Shown here one piece after another: positions 59,390-64,000 of a DNA stretch of 64,000 nucleotides (positions are counted from its first letter, which is position 1; each line of letters opens with the position of its first letter). A program made the position numbers and the translations under genes. This DNA comes from Perilla frutescens (taxonomy: Eukaryota; Streptophyta; Magnoliopsida; Lamiales; Lamiaceae), in NCBI GenBank assembly GCA_026008535.1, contig BRKX01000003.1, positions 20,016,001 to 20,080,000 on the forward strand. Reading direction: 5' to 3'. Under the pieces are notes generated by a model, which was not told the DNA's origin, made no database searches, and saw nothing but the letters and a program-made list of their open reading frames with translations.

Positions 59390-59956
59390 TTATAATTGTT
59401 TATTAGGGTTCATCCAACCCAATTAAGATTTATAATTATTTTTTAGTATTTAATTTTAGTTTTTAATTAATAATTTATTATTATGGTTGATTATTTCATA
59501 ATTAAAATTTATAATTTTTTAATTCATTTTTTATCGATAAATGTTGACTATGATTATTTATGTTATAATAATTTTTTATTTTATAGTAAATATTATTCAA
59601 ATTATAAATTTGATAGTGAAACATGAAAAAGTGCAATAGAAAATTTGAACTGTTCTCATACATCAGATGAGATCTTCTATTGTATCCTATGTTCCGATCC
59701 ATTTCCTATTGAAACATAAATTTAAGTATTTAATTTTTAGTTTTTAGTTATTAATTGATTATTTGGAAAATCAATTACTAACAAATTATACTAAACCCTA
59801 ATTGAGTAAGATGAACCATAATTAACTAATGTAAATTTAAAATAAAATACACAGAATCAAAATCAATGAAAAAATGAAGAAAACAACTAAAAAAAACAAT
59901 TGTTCAAATTTTTAAAATTTACAATAAATACAATGACGTTAAAGTAGTATAATTAA
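59390..59956. repeat. dispersed AT-rich repeat, copy B, and flank
   Basis: 59400-59660 parallels 39480-39760. The remaining stretch to the CACTA element shows nothing recognisable. Confidence 0.5.
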
Positions 59957-61300
59957 CACTACAAGAAAAATGCAATTTAGCAACGGATTTGATGACGGAT
60001 AATATTCTGCCTGTAAAATACCAATAAATTAATGACGGAATAAGATTACGATATTTAACGATGAACTTTTTTCCATCTCTAACTTAACGATAGAAAAATC
60101 TCTTGTTACGCGTTGTATTTTAAATTTTAAATTTTATTTTTTTATGTTAACGACGTAAGTTAGACACTGAAAAAATCCATCGTTAAACATTATTTTTTAA
60201 TTTTTTTCTTTTTTTTTAATCTTAGCGACTAATTAGCTACGTAATAATTCCGTAGATAAAATTATTTTTTAATTTTTATTTATTTTTTATTATTTTAACA
60301 TTAATACTTAATTACGAATTTGAAATCATTTTTTTAATTTTTATTTGTTTTATTTTTTTGGATTTATTTAATTTATTTAATATTTTATATTAATGTTAAT
60401 ATTTTATATTATTTTTTAATATATTATATTATATTTTAATATTTTTAATTTTTAATTTTTCAAATACCAATTAATTACGAATTTGAAATTAATTTTTTGA
60501 ATATTATTAGTTTTTTCATTTTACATTTTGAAATTTATTTTATTTTTTAATATTTTATACTATTTTTAATATTTTATATATTTTTTTAATTTTTCAATTA
60601 CTAATTAATTACGAATATGATTTTTTAAATATTTTTATTTATTTTACTTTTTCATATTTATTTTATTTTTTTATATTTTATATATTTTTATATTTTTAAA
60701 TTACTGATTAATGACTTTTTGATATTTTTTTTATTTTAATCATTTTAATTTTATATTTATAAATTTTATTAATTATAAATATATAATATTTGATAAAATT
60801 AATTAAAATAATCTAATATTAAATAATGATATAATGTAATTATATTTTATAATAAACATGTAATATTAAAAATTATAATAAATATTTAAATAAACAAATA
60901 ATGTATAATTATTTAATTTAAAAAAATCAATTAAAATTGGTTTCATATGTGTGTGTGTGTTATTTCTATAATTAATCCTAGTTCAGCCGTCTCTAATCTG
61001 GCTCGCAACACTGTTTGCATGGCACAGTTCAATTTTGTTTTTTTTTTTTTTTTTTACGACGGGAAAATTTCATCGCTAGTGTATTATTTTTTATTTTTCT
61101 AACTACAAAAATTGGCGATAAGTTAGCGACGGATTTTTTCCATTGCTAATTCCGTCGTTAACGTTTTTCCGTCATTAATTTTATGGTTAAAATGATTAAC
61201 GACAATATTATTATTGACAGTCTGGATCCGTTGTTAAAATGATTTAACGACGGATTTTTTTTATGTTTATCCATTGCTAAAACGCGAATTTTTTGTAGTG
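59957..61300. mobile_element. non-autonomous CACTA element (1344 bp)
   Basis: It starts CACTACAAGAAAAATGC and ends GCGAATTTTTTGTAGTG. The flanking triplets are TAA and CAA, a 3-bp duplication with one change. Subterminal AACGACGGA/TCCGTCGTTA motifs lie near both ends (61060-61290 especially). The AT-rich interior has no transposase. Confidence 0.8.
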
Positions 61301-61950
61301 CAACACTTTTTAAAAAATGCAACTCTTGATTAAATTACTAAACATGAAAAAAAAAAAAAAAATCTTGCTTGAGTCGCCAAAATTGAAAATTCATTTTAAC
61401 AAAATTTTAAACTTTAAAATTTTATTCTGAAATTTCTAACTACTCATTTGCGATCACAATTATTAATTAAATATAGTAATTTATATATTTTCGATAAAGA
61501 GATTGTAAAATTCTTGAGGCGGGTAGTTAAAAAATACGTACCTTGAGTTGCAGAATTAAAATCCTGGAAACTTGGACAACTTTCGATGTCTTAGGATTCA
61601 ATTTTTTTTTAGGGAACTTAAGGATTCTTTTTTTTTTTTTTTTTTTTAATTTACTTTAACCCAAATCTAAGTGAACAAAAAATTTAAAAATAAGTAATCA
61701 AATAACTTTCTCAAATCCTATTCCTTGCCACCCAAACAAGCCTTACTAGTAATTTTGGATTTTTGAGGAATTAATTTTCACTCTTAAAGATTTATAATTT
61801 AATCAGCTAGCTCGTCGTGCATTATGTTTTCCTTCTCCCATTGCACACATAACAGTATATCAGACGGCGTCATGTACGAGTTTTTTTTTTTCTTATTTTC
61901 CTTTGTTATTTTATGTTTTTCCCCCCCAAATTAGTATCATTAAATTAAAG
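61301..61950. other. AT-rich intergenic DNA
   Basis: Homopolymer A and T runs near 61350, 61630 and 61880. No gene seen. Confidence 0.5.
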
Positions 61951-61959
61951 TGAATTATT

Positions 61960-62220
61960 TTAATTCTTTTTCATCAGGCAACTCGCACAGTGCACTCGTC
62001 GGATGCTAATATGTGGGCTCGTGCACCGCACTCGATAATTACTTTTTCCAAAATAAATATATACTCTAAATATAAATTAGTGAATCCTAAAATTAAATTA
62101 AATTAAATTTTTTTTAATCCAATGACTCGTCCAATACACTCACTCGACACTAACATGTGGCTCGTACTTTGTGCTTACCAATATTTTTTTTCAAATTGAA
62201 TATAATTCATAATTGTGACT
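61960..62220 (-). repeat. about 180-bp repeat family, locus 3
   Basis: GCACAGTGCACTCGTC, then CTAATATGTGGGCTCGTGCAC and CGATAATTACTTTTTCC, then a second, weaker copy (ATACACTCACTCGACAC, then AACATGTGGCTCGTAC). These are the reverse complement of units at 47100-47800. Confidence 0.55.
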
Positions 62221-62263
62221 AATAAGCCCTATAAAAAACATAACACTCAAAAAACTCTAAAAT

Positions 62264-62281
62264 CCCCCCCCCCCCCCCCCC
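62264..62281 (+). repeat. C18 homopolymer
   Basis: Eighteen C in a row within AT-rich DNA. Length is likely unreliable in any assembly. Confidence 0.9.
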
Positions 62282-62577
62282 AACCTAAAAATTTCTAAAA
62301 AAATACTAAACCTTAATAAACCCTAAACCCCAAATCCCTAAATTTTAAACATTAATTGGGATGAAATAAATCATAATTTGAACTAAATAAACTCATATAA
62401 GACAAATGACAGGCTTGATACTTTTTAAGACTACAGGTGATACTTTTTGAAGTAATATTTTTTAGCGTTACGGTTGATAGAGTTTCTAGTGTTTTTTTTT
62501 TTGGCGGAAGGGTCGCGTTGGGTTTGGCGGGATGACCCATGACTTCTCCGGACCTGTCTAAAATAAGTTTATATATA

Positions 62578-63410
62578 CTTAGGATGTGATTGGTACGGTG
62601 TAATGAAATGGAATAGAAATGATCATTCCCATGTCAATTCCCATTCTAGCGATTGGTATGGTTCAAAGTCGAGAATCACAATTCCCGATCGAATCCCTAT
62701 TCCCAAAGGAAAGGGAATAGCCATTCCACCCACCACATGAGTTTAGTATTCTCAATGACCAAAAAAACTAATATATGATATATTTATACATAATCATGTC
62801 TTATAATATTATTTTATTGTATTTATAAAAATAAATGAAAAATCAAATTAAATAATTTATTATTATTATTATTTCTTAATTATTTTTTTATTTTCAAAAT
62901 ATGATTTAAAAATATGTGTTAAAATCAAATATTGATAACTTTTATAATTTTGTTGAAGAAAAATGAAAGTGATGCCGAAATAAATATAGCATAAAAATAT
63001 GTAATACAACATAAAATATTTATGTATTTGATATAATTTAATATATTCAAATAAAAAATTGAAATGTTAAAATATTTTTCTATGAAGTAAAAATATTTTT
63101 ATTAACTTAATACAAATTATTGTATATTAATCAATTAAATATTTTAGAATAAGATTTTTTGATAAAATAAATAAATTATAATTTGCTAAAAAAATTAGAA
63201 AAAATCATATACTGAAAAAGAAAAATAGCGTTTAGAAATATAAAAAATAAATTAAGGCATGTGTTAATATTTATTAGCTACTACGTACACTTTATTCAAT
63301 CATAAGAAAATTTGAAATTACATAAAATATTCCTTATATTTGATAAAAAATTGATATTTCATTACGTTTTTTCATTCCGTAGACATACCAATCAGAATCA
63401 TCATTCCTTC
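62578..63410. mobile_element. possible MITE with GATTGGTA ends
   Basis: GGATGTGATTGGTACGGTG at the left and, inverted, TGATTGGTATGTCTACGGAATG at the right, with shared GGAATGA blocks. This resembles PIF/Harbinger-type MITEs, but no 3-bp target duplication could be confirmed. Confidence 0.3.
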
Positions 63411-63718
63411 TAATTAAGTTCATTGCATTCATACATAATTCAATTCTATCAAACTAATTTCATCTTACTTTGATGACTTACGTTTCAACTTAACTAGCTA
63501 AAACTTAAAAGCTATATAATATATATAGGAACGTTTTTGGTCAACATGACTTTCTATACCGTCAAGCATTTTACACCCTTTAATATATATCTCTGAAAAT
63601 AAAATAAAAATAAAAATCTATCTTAAAGATATATATAGTTTGAAAATCTCATCTGTGTTTAATCCCTTCTTGTCAACTTTTCTGCAAGTGTTCAACACAC
63701 ATGGTTTTTGCGAAATTT

Positions 63719-63842
63719 TAAACTTTTTCATGATTTTAATTTCTTGACTCAACTGACATAATAATTTCTCTAATAACTTTTAAACTTTTTCATGATTTTA
63801 ATTTCTTGACTCAACTGACATAATAATTTCTCTAATAACTTA
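63719..63842. repeat. 62-bp tandem duplication
   Basis: TAAACTTTTTCATGATTTTA and the rest of the unit at 63719-63780 is repeated at 63781-63842, identical except for the last bases. Recent duplication in intergenic DNA. Confidence 0.9.
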
Positions 63843-64000
63843 AAACTATATATATAGAATAATAACCATCTATCTATACATATATTAAGGTAAAATAACA
63901 GTATTTTAAAAAAAAACCTGAAAATACTTTATTTAAAGAATTTCTTTGGCCGCAACTTTTTTTAATCTTCTCGGTTGTGCAGTGGTTATCTCTTAAATTC

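Overview
The window is plant nuclear DNA, almost certainly from a eudicot. It is AT-rich, and every coding segment I can recognise belongs to a transposable element: Ty1/copia and Ty3/chromovirus retrotransposons, a FAR1-type Mutator-like element with a ULP protease gene, a hAT element, CACTA, Stowaway, Helitron and tRNA-derived SINE copies. I see no intact host gene, no rRNA and no functional tRNA. An asterid such as a member of the Lamiales is a guess from the style of the elements, not something the sequence proves.

Bases 1-14444 are the 5' part of a minus-strand copia element (protease, gag, primer binding site, 5' LTR). Its LTR is split by a minus-strand Tekay/Del-like chromovirus (3301-13063). 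That chromovirus holds a solo LTR of a third element (8813-10348) in its interior and a 1.0-kb Mutator-like insertion (4514-5554) in its own 3' LTR. Bases 14459-19072 look like a non-coding Helitron.

The centrepiece is a Mutator-like element at 19139-34330, with about 58-bp terminal inverted repeats and an 8-9 bp target duplication. It carries a decayed FAR1-type transposase (+). Next come three tandem two-exon genes (+) that look like Myb/SANT-like DNA-binding proteins with acidic tails; the middle one is intact (169 aa). On the opposite strand is a decayed DUF1985-ULP1 (C48 peptidase) gene, the Kaonashi type of cargo. A 3.2-kb chromovirus solo LTR with perfect ATTTT target duplication sits just inside the right inverted repeat. 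The combination of transposase, Myb/SANT trio and SUMO-protease-like gene is the most unusual content of the window.

Bases 34340-49427 are AT-rich intergenic DNA holding small elements: SINE-like copies, a CACTA remnant, a 556-bp hAT MITE with perfect 8-bp target duplication, a Stowaway MITE, a Mutator-like TIR element, and an uncharacterised repeat of about 180 bp found at three loci.

Bases 49436-56481 are a 7.0-kb hAT element (perfect GTTAGATG duplication) with a decayed minus-strand transposase. A 1536-bp segment covering its BED/DUF659 half is present three times in tandem with only about three base differences. The hAT lies inside an old LTR-like sequence whose second copy is at about 57860-58520. 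The right end holds a LINE-type RNase H remnant, a 1.3-kb CACTA element and more AT-rich repeats.
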